A stretch of 54,135 bases of DNA from positions 1 to 54,135 of the forward strand of contig UQLI01000011.1 in assembly GCA_900541715.1 (NCBI GenBank), in the 5' to 3' direction. This document shows, in pieces, positions 41,720 through 50,029 of the stretch (positions within the stretch are counted from its first letter, which is position 1; each line of letters opens with the position of its first letter). The notes under the pieces are model-generated. The model was not told the origin of the DNA, did no database searches, and saw only the letters and a list, made by a program, of their open reading frames with translations. The position numbers and the translations under genes are program-made. Source of the DNA: an uncultured Collinsella sp. (GTDB lineage Bacteria > Actinomycetota > Coriobacteriia > Coriobacteriales > Coriobacteriaceae).

Positions 41720-41750
41720 AAAAAAGAAAGGCTCCCATTGCTGGGAGCCT
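41720..41750 (-). terminator. terminator of tRNA-Val
   Basis: AGGCTCCCA (41729-41737) pairs with TGGGAGCCT (41742-41750). Read on the minus strand it is followed by TTCTTTTTT. Confidence 0.85.
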
Positions 41751-41760
41751 AACAATTCAG

Positions 41761-41836
41761 TGGTGGGCGATGAGGGATTCGAACCCCCAGCCTTGTGCGT
41801 GTAAAGCACCTGCGCTAACCGTTGCGCCAATCGCCC
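41761..41836 (-). tRNA. tRNA-Val (UAC)
   Basis: Minus strand, acceptor GGGCGAT pairs with ATCGCCC, D arm GCGCAACGGTTAGCGC, anticodon loop TTTACAC (anticodon UAC), T arm with GGTTCGAATCC, encoded CCA at the 3' end. TATACT on the minus strand at 41852-41847 is a likely -10 element. Confidence 0.93.
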
Positions 41837-42023
41837 GTGCGGAGAGAGTATAGCAAAACAATCGCCCCATTCACCTCATATCCATTAAAGGTAACCGGCG
41901 CGTGTCACAGCGGAGCTGATTCAGTTGAGATTGCCTGAACATTCCGCCCCTCTTTACGCCCTCGGGTATACTCAAAAGCTACTGATTCGATTTGATGCCC
42001 AGCAACAGCAGAGGGGATAGTAT

Positions 42024-43904
42024 ATGTGCGGTTTTGTCGGTTTTGTCGGTGGGACGGATAACCAATCCGAGGTGCTCACCAAGATGATGGACCGCATCGT
42101 CCATCGCGGTCCCGACATGGGCGGTCAGTTTATCGACGGCCGCGTTGCCCTGGGCTTCCGCCGCCTGTCGATCCTCGACCTGACCGAGGCCGGCGCTCAG
42201 CCCATGGCCAATGAGGACGGCAGCGTCGTCATTGTCTTCAACGGCGAGATCTACAACTTCCAAGAACTCCGTTCCGAGCTCGAGGCCAAGGGCTACAAGT
42301 TCCACTGCGGCGCCGACACCGAGAGCCTCCTGCACGGCTACGAGGAGTGGGGCGAGGCCGTACTCGATCGTCTGCGCGGTATGTACGCCTTCGTCATCTG
42401 GGACAAAAAGAAGAACAAGCTTTTTGGCGCCCGCGACATCTTTGGCATCAAGCCGCTCTACTACTATCCCATGGCCGATGCGGGCGACGGCGCTCCGGGC
42501 GTGCTCTTTGGTTCCGAGATCAAGAGCTTCCTGGACTACCCGCACTTCCACAAGGCGGTCAACAAAAAGGCTCTGCGTCCGTACATGACGCTGCAGTATT
42601 CGGCGACTGAGGAGACCTTCTTCGAGGGTGTCTACAAGCTGCCGCCGGCGCACTACTTTACCGTCGATATCCCGACCGGCAAGATGAACATCGAGCGCTA
42701 CTGGGATTGCGATTACTCTGCCGTCGAGAAGCCGTTCGAAGAGTATGTCGATGAGCTGGACGAGGTCGTGCACGAGAGTGTCGAGGCCCATCGCATCGCC
42801 GACGTCAAGGTCGCGTCGTTCCTCTCCGGTGGCGTCGACTCCAGCTACATCGCCGCTTGCCTCATGCCCGACAAGACCTTCTCGGTGGGCTTTGACTACA
42901 AGAACTTCAACGAGACCAACTACGCCAAGGAACTTTCCGATAAGCTCGGCGTCGAGAACGTTCGCAAGATGATTACCGCCGACGAGTTCTTCGGTGCGCT
43001 CGAGGACATCCAGTATCACATGGACGAGCCGCAGTCCAACCTGTCTTCCGTGCCGCTGTGGTTCTTGGCCGAGATGGCCCGCAAGGACGTTACCGTCGTG
43101 CTTTCGGGCGAAGGCGCCGACGAGCTCTTTGGCGGCTACGCCTACTACGAGGACACGGTCCCGGTGCGCAAGTACAAAAAGATGGTGCCGCTGCCCATCC
43201 GTCGCGCGCTCGGTAACCTGGCGCTGCATATGCCGTACTTCAAGGGACATAACTTCCTGGTCAAGGGTGCCGAGATCCCCGAGAAGTCGTTCCTGGGACA
43301 GGCTCTGGTATGGCCGGAGCGCGAGGTCGACGGCGTGCTCAAGCCCGAGTACAACACCGGCGATGGCGCCTTTGAGCTCGCTGCACCCATCTACGCACGC
43401 GTGAAGGGTCAGCCCGAACTGGTCAAGAAGCAGTACCTGGACATGAACATGTGGCTCCCGGGCGACATTCTGCTCAAGGCCGACAAGATGTGCATGGCGC
43501 ACTCGCTGGAGCTGCGCGTGCCCTTCCTGGACCGCAAAGTCATGGAGTTCGCCGAGCACATTCCCGATCGCTACCGCATCAACGAGAACGGCAACAAGCA
43601 GGTACTCCGCCACGCTGCCAACAAGTCGCTGCCCGATGAGTGGGCCACCCGTCCCAAGGTGGGCTTCCCGGTGCCGATTGTCTACTGGCTGCGCGAGCAA
43701 AAGTGGTACGACTATGTCAAGGAGTACTTCACCGCGCCGTGGGCAAGCGAGTTCTTCAATACCGACGAGCTCATGCACCTGCTCGATCTGCACTTTGCGG
43801 GCAAGGGCGATTTCCAGCGCAAGATCTATACGCCGCTCGTGTTCCTAGTGTGGTACAAGCGCTTCTTTATCGACGAGGACCAGCCCGCTGTTCAGGCTGC
43901 CTAG
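42024..43904 (+). CDS. asnB: asparagine synthase (glutamine-hydrolysing)
   Basis: 626 residues. The N-terminal glutaminase domain starts with the nucleophile C2 (MCGFVGFVGG) and has HRGPDMGG, RLSILDL and FNGEIYNFQELR. The synthetase domain has the ATP loop FLSGGVDSSYIA (266-277), GEGADELFGGY and LLKADKMCMAHSLELRVPFL. The length fits the type of AsnB in Gram-positives (600-640). GAGGGG lies before the ATG. A terminator hairpin follows at 43930. This is the long AsnB variant found also in wall-modifying roles, but a plain asparagine synthesis role is most likely. Confidence 0.94.
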   Translation: MCGFVGFVGGTDNQSEVLTKMMDRIVHRGPDMGGQFIDGRVALGFRRLSILDLTEAGAQPMANEDGSVVIVFNGEIYNFQELRSELEAKGYKFHCGADTESLLHGYEEWGEAVLDRLRGMYAFVIWDKKKNKLFGARDIFGIKPLYYYPMADAGDGAPGVLFGSEIKSFLDYPHFHKAVNKKALRPYMTLQYSATEETFFEGVYKLPPAHYFTVDIPTGKMNIERYWDCDYSAVEKPFEEYVDELDEVVHESVEAHRIADVKVASFLSGGVDSSYIAACLMPDKTFSVGFDYKNFNETNYAKELSDKLGVENVRKMITADEFFGALEDIQYHMDEPQSNLSSVPLWFLAEMARKDVTVVLSGEGADELFGGYAYYEDTVPVRKYKKMVPLPIRRALGNLALHMPYFKGHNFLVKGAEIPEKSFLGQALVWPEREVDGVLKPEYNTGDGAFELAAPIYARVKGQPELVKKQYLDMNMWLPGDILLKADKMCMAHSLELRVPFLDRKVMEFAEHIPDRYRINENGNKQVLRHAANKSLPDEWATRPKVGFPVPIVYWLREQKWYDYVKEYFTAPWASEFFNTDELMHLLDLHFAGKGDFQRKIYTPLVFLVWYKRFFIDEDQPAVQAA

Positions 43905-43929
43905 CCTCGGCTTACGAACGCCTGCGCGT

Positions 43930-43954
43930 AACGGCTCCTCCGGGAGCCGTTTTT
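43930..43954 (+). terminator. terminator after asnB
   Basis: AACGGCTCC (43930-43938) pairs with GGAGCCGTT (43943-43951), followed by a T run ending at 43954. Confidence 0.88.
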
Positions 43955-44015
43955 GCGTGGGTGCGTTTCAGTTACTATAAAACCGTCCCTGCCAAATGGC
44001 TGAGAAAGGTGAAAG

Positions 44016-45578
44016 ATGCACCATTCGGATTCCGCGACCGTGACCACGGTCGATACGCTTGCCAAGCTTCTCGATGTGTGCGGCGAGCTGCGCGCATCAG
44101 AGCAGGTTGACGAGCGCGCCGTGACCGGCTGCTCGTTTGATTCGCGCGCGGTCTCGGCAGGTGACGTATTCTTTTGCAAAGGTGCTGCCTTTAAGCCCGC
44201 GTTTTTGAGCATGGCGCTCGATGCGGGCGCCGTCGCATTTGTGTGCGAGGAGTCGCTGGTCGAGTCTCTGGAGCCGCTGGCGCAGGAGAGCGGTGCTGCG
44301 ATGCTGGTTGTTGATAGTGTTCGCACGGCCATGGCCCTGTTGCCGCCGGAGGTCTACGACCGTCCCGACCACGACGTCAAGATCGTGGGCATCACCGGCA
44401 CCAAGGGAAAGACCACGGCCGCTTTTATGCTCCAGTCCATCATCAAGGCGGCGGGCGAGTCCTGCGGCATGATCGGCTCGGTGAGTACCGACGATGGTAT
44501 CGAGTGCTACGAGAGCACCAACACCACGCCCGAGGCCCCCGAGGTTTGGCGCCATATCGCCAACTGCCGCACGTCCGGTCGCCAGTCCATGGTCATGGAG
44601 GTCTCGAGCCAGGCGCTCAAGTACCAACGCGTCGAGAATCTGCCGTTTGACGTGGCGTGCTTCCTCAACATCGGCCGCGACCACATCTCGCCGATCGAAC
44701 ACCCCACGTTTGAGGATTATTTTGAGAGCAAACTCAGGATCTTTGACCAGGCAAAGACCGCCGTGGTGAATCTGGGCACCGAAGAGGTCGACCGTGTGCT
44801 GGAGGCAGCGTCGACGGCCGAGCGCTTGGTGACCGTTGGCGTCGAGCATCCCGAGGCAAGCCTGTGGGCGAGCGACGTACGCATGGTCGGCTTTAGCATC
44901 GAGTTCAACTTGCATGGCCTGTGTGCCGACGAGTCCGAGGCGGGGGAGAAGGTCCTGCTGGGCATCGCGGGCGACTTTAACGTGGAGAACGCGCTGGTCG
45001 CTATCGCCGCCGCGCGCGAGATCGGCATCGGTATCGATGCCATCAAGAAGGGCCTCTCCAAGCTGCGTGTGCCGGGCCGCATGGAGGTCGTGGAGTCGAA
45101 GGACGGCCGCGTGATCTGCGTCGTCGACTATGCGCACAACCAGCTTTCGTTCCGTTCGCTTTTCTCGTCGGTGAAGCGCGCGTTTCCCGCCAGCCCGGTC
45201 ATCGCAGTGTTTGGCGCTGCCGGCGGTAAGGCACAGGAGCGCCGCGAGCAGCTTCCGCGCGAGGCCGCACCGTATTCCGACCTGATGATCTTTGCCAATG
45301 AGGACCCGGCTCACGAGGACCCGATGAAGGTCTGTCGCGAGCTTGCCGAACATGTTCCCGACGATACGCCGAACAAGATCATCCTCGATCGCGAAGCCGC
45401 TGTGCATGCGGCGTTCAAGGCGGCGCGCGAGGAGTACGTCAACCCCGATGCTCCCACCATTGTCTTGCTGCTGGCAAAGGGTGACGAGGAGCTCATGCAC
45501 GTGGGCGACGAGTTCGTGCCCATCGAGAGCGACCTTTCGCTGGCCAATCGCCTGATCGATGTTACCCAGTTTGACTAA
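44016..45578 (+). CDS. murE: UDP-N-acetylmuramyl-tripeptide synthetase (MurE-type)
   Basis: 520 residues, Mur ligase adding the third amino acid to the peptidoglycan precursor. Three domains: substrate-binding N-terminus with CSFDSRAVSAGDVFFC, ATPase with GITGTKGKTTAAFML (124-138) and STNTTPEAPE, and C-terminal domain with RVPGRMEVVES and DYAHNQLSF. The position that selects the third residue reads NEDPAHEDP instead of the DNPR motif of enzymes using meso-diaminopimelate, so lysine or ornithine is more likely. It could also be a MurE paralogue, but no other Mur ligase is in the window. Confidence 0.82.
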   Translation: MHHSDSATVTTVDTLAKLLDVCGELRASEQVDERAVTGCSFDSRAVSAGDVFFCKGAAFKPAFLSMALDAGAVAFVCEESLVESLEPLAQESGAAMLVVDSVRTAMALLPPEVYDRPDHDVKIVGITGTKGKTTAAFMLQSIIKAAGESCGMIGSVSTDDGIECYESTNTTPEAPEVWRHIANCRTSGRQSMVMEVSSQALKYQRVENLPFDVACFLNIGRDHISPIEHPTFEDYFESKLRIFDQAKTAVVNLGTEEVDRVLEAASTAERLVTVGVEHPEASLWASDVRMVGFSIEFNLHGLCADESEAGEKVLLGIAGDFNVENALVAIAAAREIGIGIDAIKKGLSKLRVPGRMEVVESKDGRVICVVDYAHNQLSFRSLFSSVKRAFPASPVIAVFGAAGGKAQERREQLPREAAPYSDLMIFANEDPAHEDPMKVCRELAEHVPDDTPNKIILDREAAVHAAFKAAREEYVNPDAPTIVLLLAKGDEELMHVGDEFVPIESDLSLANRLIDVTQFD

Positions 45579-45685
45579 TGAACCATGATGGCGGCGGCGC
45601 TCTGAGTGTGCTGTCGCCATAAGCGTGTTCCCTCAATCAAAACATGCCGTCCAAGTCCAAACCCTTCTACGTAAACGGAGTAACC

Positions 45686-46597
45686 ATGTCCCACAACACC
45701 CTGCCGACCGTTGCCGAGCTTTCGGGCGAGATGCGCGAGCGCTTGGCCAAGGTCAAGTACGTCTTTACCGACCTGGATGCCACGATGCTCGCGCCCGGCT
45801 CGTGCGTGCTGCGCGACAACGACGGCAACCCCTCGACCAAGCTCGTCGAGGCTGTCGTGGCACTTGCCCGCGCCGGCATCCAGGTGGTCCCCACCTCGGG
45901 CCGCAACCGCACCATGATCCACGAGGATGCGCGCGTGCTCGGCCTCAACTCCTACATCGGCGAGATGGGCGGCCTGGTCATGTATGATCTCAAGGCCAAC
46001 GATTGGGAGTATCTGACCGGCGATATGCCCTACGACCCCGCCTGCGGCCTTACGCCGCACCAGGTGATCGAGCAGACCGGCGTGTGCGAGAAGATCCTTG
46101 CCCGCTGGCCGCACAAGATCGAGTACCACAACGACATGTCGACCGGCTACAAATACCGTGAGGTCACCGTCGGCATGCGCGGCGATGTGCCCGACGATGA
46201 GGTCCAGGCCATCCTGGACGAGGCCGGCTGCGGTCTGATCTGGGCTTGCAACGGCCATCTGACTCACCTGTCCAAGCCGACGACGCTCGAGCTCGATCGC
46301 GTCGAGGACGGTCGCGCATTCAACATCAACCCCGCGGGCCTCAACAAAGGCGTTGCCATTGCGCGCTTCTGCGAGCACCTGGGGATCGAGCGCGAGGAGA
46401 CGCTCGCACTCGGCGATTCCGAGTCCGACTTCTACATGGCCGATCACGTGGGCACGTTCTGCTTGGTCGAGAATGGCCTGACGAGCGCCGGCGCGCCCGA
46501 GTTCTTGGCTGCTTGCGAGAACGCTTTCGTTACGCGCGGCAAAATTGTCGACGGTTGGGCGGCGACGGCAGAGCTGCTGGTCGCGGCGCGTTCGTAG
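45686..46597 (+). CDS. HAD superfamily hydrolase (Cof-type)
   Basis: 303 residues. Motif I FTDLDATMLAPG carries the nucleophile and acid pair (Asp-x-Asp), motif II VVPTSGRN, motif III near LNKGVAIARF (Lys) and motif IV GDSESDFYMAD. The large cap between about 85 and 220 is of the C2 (Cof) type. Such enzymes dephosphorylate sugar phosphates, phosphoglycolate-like or mannosyl phosphates; the substrate is unknown. The start ATG 45686 has ACGGAG upstream; an ATG 42 bases before lacks a ribosome site. It lies between murE and murI, with 107 bp to the former. Confidence 0.85.
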   Translation: MSHNTLPTVAELSGEMRERLAKVKYVFTDLDATMLAPGSCVLRDNDGNPSTKLVEAVVALARAGIQVVPTSGRNRTMIHEDARVLGLNSYIGEMGGLVMYDLKANDWEYLTGDMPYDPACGLTPHQVIEQTGVCEKILARWPHKIEYHNDMSTGYKYREVTVGMRGDVPDDEVQAILDEAGCGLIWACNGHLTHLSKPTTLELDRVEDGRAFNINPAGLNKGVAIARFCEHLGIEREETLALGDSESDFYMADHVGTFCLVENGLTSAGAPEFLAACENAFVTRGKIVDGWAATAELLVAARS

Positions 46598-46648
46598 CGC
46601 GGCGTCGCTGCACTTGGACATGTCTTTTCGAGAGAGACTGGTGAGGTA

Positions 46649-47533
46649 ATGTCCGATATCGAGAATCCGGCAGGCGACACGCGCCCGATTGGCGTGTTCG
46701 ATTCTGGTTTGGGCGGTCTGACGGTTGCGCGCGCGATTGCGACGGCGCTGCCGCACGAGTCCGTCTACTACTTTGGCGACACCAAGCGCTGCCCCTACGG
46801 CACCCGCACCGAGGATGAAGTGCGCTCGTTTGCGTTGCAGGCGGGTCGTTGGCTTTCGAAGCACGACGTCAAGATTATGGTCATCGCCTGCAACACGGCG
46901 ACCGCTGCGGCCTTGCGTCTGGCCCAGCAGGTGCTCGACGTTCCCGTAATCGGTGTGATCGCGCCGGGTGCCCGTGCGGCAATCAACAGCACGCGTACGC
47001 GTCGCGTGGGCGTGCTCGCCACCAACCTCACCATTCGCTCGGGCGCCTACACGCGCGCCATTCAGGATCTAGATGCCGGCGTCGATGTATACGGCTGTCC
47101 TGCCTCGAGCTTTGTCGAGGTTGTCGAACACGAGCTCGCCTCGGGCGCACATCTGCAGGAACAGTGGCTTGAGAACGAGGACATCTTCGATACGCCTGCC
47201 GTGCGTGCGCTGGTGGGTGCCACGGTTGAGCCGCTGCGCGACCACGGTATCGATACCGTGGTGCTCGGCTGCACACATTTTCCGCTGCTCGTGGGGCCTA
47301 TTCGCCATGCGCTGGGTCCCGGAGTGCGCGTGGTGAGCTCCGCCGAGGAGACCACGCGCGAGCTGACCGATATCCTCACGCGCCGCGAGCAGCTGGCGGG
47401 CGACGCAGCCGAGCCGCAGCATCGCTTTGCGACGACGGCCGATAACATTGCCGAGTTTGCGGTGGCGGGCAGCTTTATCTTTGGTCAGCCGCTCAAGAGC
47501 ATTGAGCATATCGATATCGACGAACTGAAATAG
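46649..47533 (+). CDS. murI: glutamate racemase
   Basis: 294 residues, makes D-glutamate for peptidoglycan. Two catalytic cysteines are C81 in IACNTATA and C208 in LGCTHFPLL, with the N-terminal FDSGLGGLTV and YFGDTKRCPYGTR. GAGGT before the ATG. Close to murE and the HAD gene, then rph, rdgB and dtd. The order murI-rph-rdgB is common in Gram-positives. Confidence 0.95.
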   Translation: MSDIENPAGDTRPIGVFDSGLGGLTVARAIATALPHESVYYFGDTKRCPYGTRTEDEVRSFALQAGRWLSKHDVKIMVIACNTATAAALRLAQQVLDVPVIGVIAPGARAAINSTRTRRVGVLATNLTIRSGAYTRAIQDLDAGVDVYGCPASSFVEVVEHELASGAHLQEQWLENEDIFDTPAVRALVGATVEPLRDHGIDTVVLGCTHFPLLVGPIRHALGPGVRVVSSAEETTRELTDILTRREQLAGDAAEPQHRFATTADNIAEFAVAGSFIFGQPLKSIEHIDIDELK

Positions 47534-47588
47534 ATATAGGGTCGCCGACCAAAGGCTCACGTTCACCTTTTGCCGAAAGGATTTTTCC

Positions 47589-48314
47589 ATGGAGTATATG
47601 CAGGTCAACCGCGCCAACGGCCGCGCCGCCGATGAGCTGCGCCCCATCAAACTGACTCGCGGCGTCATGAAGCACGCCCACGGTTCGTGCCTGGCCGAGT
47701 TTGGCGATACGCGCGTGCTGTGCGCTGCCACCATCGAGGAGGGCGTGCCGGGCTGGCGCAAGGGCGCCAAGGCCGGTTGGGTAACGGCGGAGTACGCCAT
47801 GCTGCCGGCATCGACCGGCAAGCGCTGCAAGCGCGAGTACGCCAAGCGCAAGGGCCGCTCCATGGAGATCGAGCGTCTGATCGGCCGTAGCCTGCGCACC
47901 GTCGTCAACATGAAGGCGCTCGGCGAGTACACCGTCACCGTCGACTGCGACGTGATTCAGGCAGACGGCGGCACGCGAACGGCGAGCATTACCGGCGCCT
48001 GGGTGGCACTGCACGACGCCCTCGCCATGTGGGTCGAGGCAGGCAAGATCGAGCGCATCCCGCTCACGGGCCAGGTCGCCGCGATTTCCATGGGCGTTGT
48101 CGACGGTAACACCCTGCTCGACCTGGATTATTCCGAGGACAGTCACGCCGAGGTCGACATGAACCTTGTCGCCACCGATACCGGTGAGATGATCGAGCTC
48201 CAGGGCACTGGCGAGCAGGCACCCTTCGACCGCAAGCGCCTCAATGCCCTGCTCGATTTGGGCGACAAGGGCATTGCCGAGCTCATCGAGCTCCAGCGCC
48301 AAGTCCTCGCCTAA
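47589..48314 (+). CDS. rph: ribonuclease PH
   Basis: 241 residues, phosphate-dependent 3'-5' exoribonuclease trimming tRNA 3' ends. Marks: NGRAADELRPIKLTRGV, GDTRVLCAATIEEGVP, RLIGRSLRTVVNM, TVDCDVIQADGGTRTASITG, VAAISMGVVDG and DLDYSEDSHAEVDMN. AAAGGA before the ATG. The stop codon TAA is part of a hairpin of the repeated family, which separates rph from rdgB. Confidence 0.96.
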   Translation: MEYMQVNRANGRAADELRPIKLTRGVMKHAHGSCLAEFGDTRVLCAATIEEGVPGWRKGAKAGWVTAEYAMLPASTGKRCKREYAKRKGRSMEIERLIGRSLRTVVNMKALGEYTVTVDCDVIQADGGTRTASITGAWVALHDALAMWVEAGKIERIPLTGQVAAISMGVVDGNTLLDLDYSEDSHAEVDMNLVATDTGEMIELQGTGEQAPFDRKRLNALLDLGDKGIAELIELQRQVLA

Positions 48315-48349
48315 CCTGCCAAAAAGGGACAGGTTTATTTTGGCAGGTT
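48313..48349 (+). repeat. post-stop hairpin, GGGACAGG family (member 5)
   Basis: Arms AACCTGCCAAAA (48313-48324) and TTTTGGCAGGTT (48338-48349), perfect 12 bp, loop AGGGACAGGTTTA. The first two bases are the last two of the rph stop codon. The following flank TTATCTGCGGAAA matches members 2 and 4. Confidence 0.8.
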
Positions 48350-48455
48350 TTATCTGCGGAAATGCTGCGTTGAAAGGTCCGATCGCCTGAGAGGGGAGAG
48401 GTCAAGTGCCCAAACGCCCCTCACGCGGCTTGCTATAGAGACAAGGAGGCCAGTT

Positions 48456-49097
48456 ATGGCACTTGAGAAGATCGACATCGACACCCTCGACCCGGCGGCG
48501 ACCATCGTCGTGGCAACCGGAAACGCTCATAAACTCACCGAGATCGAGGCCATTTTGGGCAAGGTCATGCCCGAGGTGCGCTTTGTGGCGCTCGGCCAGC
48601 TGGGCGATTTTGAGGATCCCGAGGAAAACGGCACGACGTTTTTGGAGAACGCCATCATCAAGGCGCAGGCTGCGGTCGAGGAGACGGGTCTTATGGCCAT
48701 TGCCGACGATTCGGGCTTGGTCGTCGACGCGCTGGACGGTGAGCCCGGTGTGTATAGCGCGCGCTACGCGGGCGTTCACGGCGACGACGCCGCCAACAAT
48801 GCCAAGCTGCTCGTGAATCTGGATGGCGTGGTCGACGAGGATCGCACCGCGCGCTTTATGAGCGTCGTCGCGCTCATCGACACGGACGGTTTGGTCACCT
48901 ATGGCGAGGGCGCCTGCGAGGGCGTTATCGCGCACGAGGGCCGCGGCGATCACGGCTTTGGCTACGACCCGCTGTTCCTGCCGGTCGACACGCCGGGCAA
49001 GACCATGGCCGAGCTGACGGCTGACGAGAAGAACGCCATCAGCCATCGTTTCCACGCGCTCGAGCATCTGTCCGCCAAGCTGACGGGCGAGGAGTAG
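48456..49097 (+). CDS. rdgB: XTP/dITP diphosphatase (RdgB/HAM1)
   Basis: 213 residues, removes inosine and xanthosine triphosphates from the nucleotide pool. Marks: VVATGNAHKLTEIEAIL, NGTTFLENAIIKAQAA, IADDSGLVVDALDGEPGVY, SARYAG, and the late GFGYDPLFLP and SHRFHALE. AAGGAGG before the ATG. The stop is three bases before the dtd start, so the two genes are translationally linked. Confidence 0.95.
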   Translation: MALEKIDIDTLDPAATIVVATGNAHKLTEIEAILGKVMPEVRFVALGQLGDFEDPEENGTTFLENAIIKAQAAVEETGLMAIADDSGLVVDALDGEPGVYSARYAGVHGDDAANNAKLLVNLDGVVDEDRTARFMSVVALIDTDGLVTYGEGACEGVIAHEGRGDHGFGYDPLFLPVDTPGKTMAELTADEKNAISHRFHALEHLSAKLTGEE

Positions 49098-49100
49098 GCC

Positions 49101-49547
49101 GTGCGTGCGGTGGTGCAGCGCGTACTCAACGCCGGCGTGACGGTCGACGGCGAGTGCGTGGGCCGCATTGGACGCGGCTACCTGGTGCTGCTGGGTGTGG
49201 GCCATGGCGATACGCGTGCCGAGGCCGATAAGCTGTGGGGCAAGCTCCGCGGGCTGCGCATCAACGAGGACGAGAACGGCAAGACCAACTTGGCGCTTGC
49301 CGATGTCGACGGTGAGGTGCTCGTGGTGTCGCAGTTCACGCTGTTCGCTGACTGCCGCCACGGTCGCCGCCCATCGTTTACGGATGCCGGCGCGCCCGAT
49401 GTTGCCAACGAGCTCTACGAGTACTTCCTGACGCTCGTTCGCCAAGATGTCGAACACGTGGCGCACGGCATTTTTGGCGCCGATATGAAAGTCGACTTGG
49501 TCAACGACGGCCCATTCACCATCGTCTTGGACACCGATAACCTTTAG
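49101..49547 (+). CDS. dtd: D-aminoacyl-tRNA deacylase
   Basis: 148 residues, removes D-amino acids from tRNA. Marks: MRAVVQRVLNAGVTVDGE, the catalytic region SQFTLFADCRHGRRPSF and the cross-subunit loop NDGPFTIVL, where most members have NxGPVT. The start is GTG 49101, with GAGGAG inside the end of rdgB. A hairpin starts directly after its stop codon. Confidence 0.94.
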   Translation: MRAVVQRVLNAGVTVDGECVGRIGRGYLVLLGVGHGDTRAEADKLWGKLRGLRINEDENGKTNLALADVDGEVLVVSQFTLFADCRHGRRPSFTDAGAPDVANELYEYFLTLVRQDVEHVAHGIFGADMKVDLVNDGPFTIVLDTDNL

Positions 49548-49575
49548 GTTACGCGGTTTTACCAAACCGCGTAAC
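49548..49575 (+). repeat. post-stop hairpin, GTTACGCGGTT family (copy 1)
   Basis: GTTACGCGGTTT (49548-49559) pairs with AAACCGCGTAAC (49564-49575), perfect 12 bp, starting at the first base after the dtd stop. No T run follows. The same hairpin occurs after lysS. Confidence 0.75.
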
Positions 49576-49633
49576 AACTGGTCATGCGAGATTGTCGTCT
49601 GGTACGTATTCGAGACCGGGCTTTTTTAGCTAC

Positions 49634-49703
49634 TTGCGTATGGCCACAACAGGGTGCTATAGTATTAGAGTTTTGTCTATCTTAGGGGTATTATCCCCTT
49701 TTT
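49634..49703 (+). promoter_or_regulatory. promoter and leader of veg
   Basis: TTGCGT (49634-49639) and TATAGT (49658-49663), 18 bp apart, form a good vegetative promoter. In the leader AGGGG (49684-49688) and CCCCT (49695-49699) can pair just before TTTTT, a weak attenuator-like hairpin upstream of the ribosome site. Confidence 0.55.
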
Positions 49704-49730
49704 GAATTGCACCTTCTGGAGGCCCTGTTC

Positions 49731-50027
49731 ATGGAAGAGATGGAAGTCAATCACGTCGACGACATCCACGAGAAGCTGACCGATATGGTGGGCGATCGCG
49801 TCAAGGTTAAGGCCAACATGGGCCGTACCCGCGTCGTCGAGCGCATGGGCACCATCAAGAGCGTCCACCCGGCCGTCTTCATTGTCGAGGTTGACGAGCG
49901 TCGTGGCCGCAAGTCGCGTCAGTCCTACCAGTATATCGATGTGCTCACCGGTCAGGTCGAGCTGTTCGACCCCGAGAGCGGCGAGCATATCTTTACCCCG
50001 CTCGGCAATCAGCTCGAGGAGCATTAA
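49731..50027 (+). CDS. veg: Veg family protein
   Basis: 98 residues. The family (DUF1021) is strongly expressed in Bacillus subtilis, where it stimulates biofilm formation; the fold is a small beta barrel like Sm/SH3 proteins. Marks: DIHEKLTDMVGDRVKVKANM, GRTRVVERMGTIKSVHPAVF, IVEVDERRGRKSRQSYQYID, VLTGQVEL. The start at 49731 has GGAGG eight bases upstream; an in-frame ATG at 49707 lacks one. It is followed two bases later by ispE, a common Gram-positive pair. Confidence 0.9.
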   Translation: MEEMEVNHVDDIHEKLTDMVGDRVKVKANMGRTRVVERMGTIKSVHPAVFIVEVDERRGRKSRQSYQYIDVLTGQVELFDPESGEHIFTPLGNQLEEH

Positions 50028-50029
50028 CG

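Noticed and set aside
41585..41830. 81-codon minus-strand ORF starting in tRNA-Val
   Set aside because: It begins inside the tRNA and runs through its terminator; only a doubtful 3' relic is mentioned instead.
41979..43793. 604-codon frame antisense to asnB
   Set aside because: Mirror of asnB codon bias without recognisable domains.
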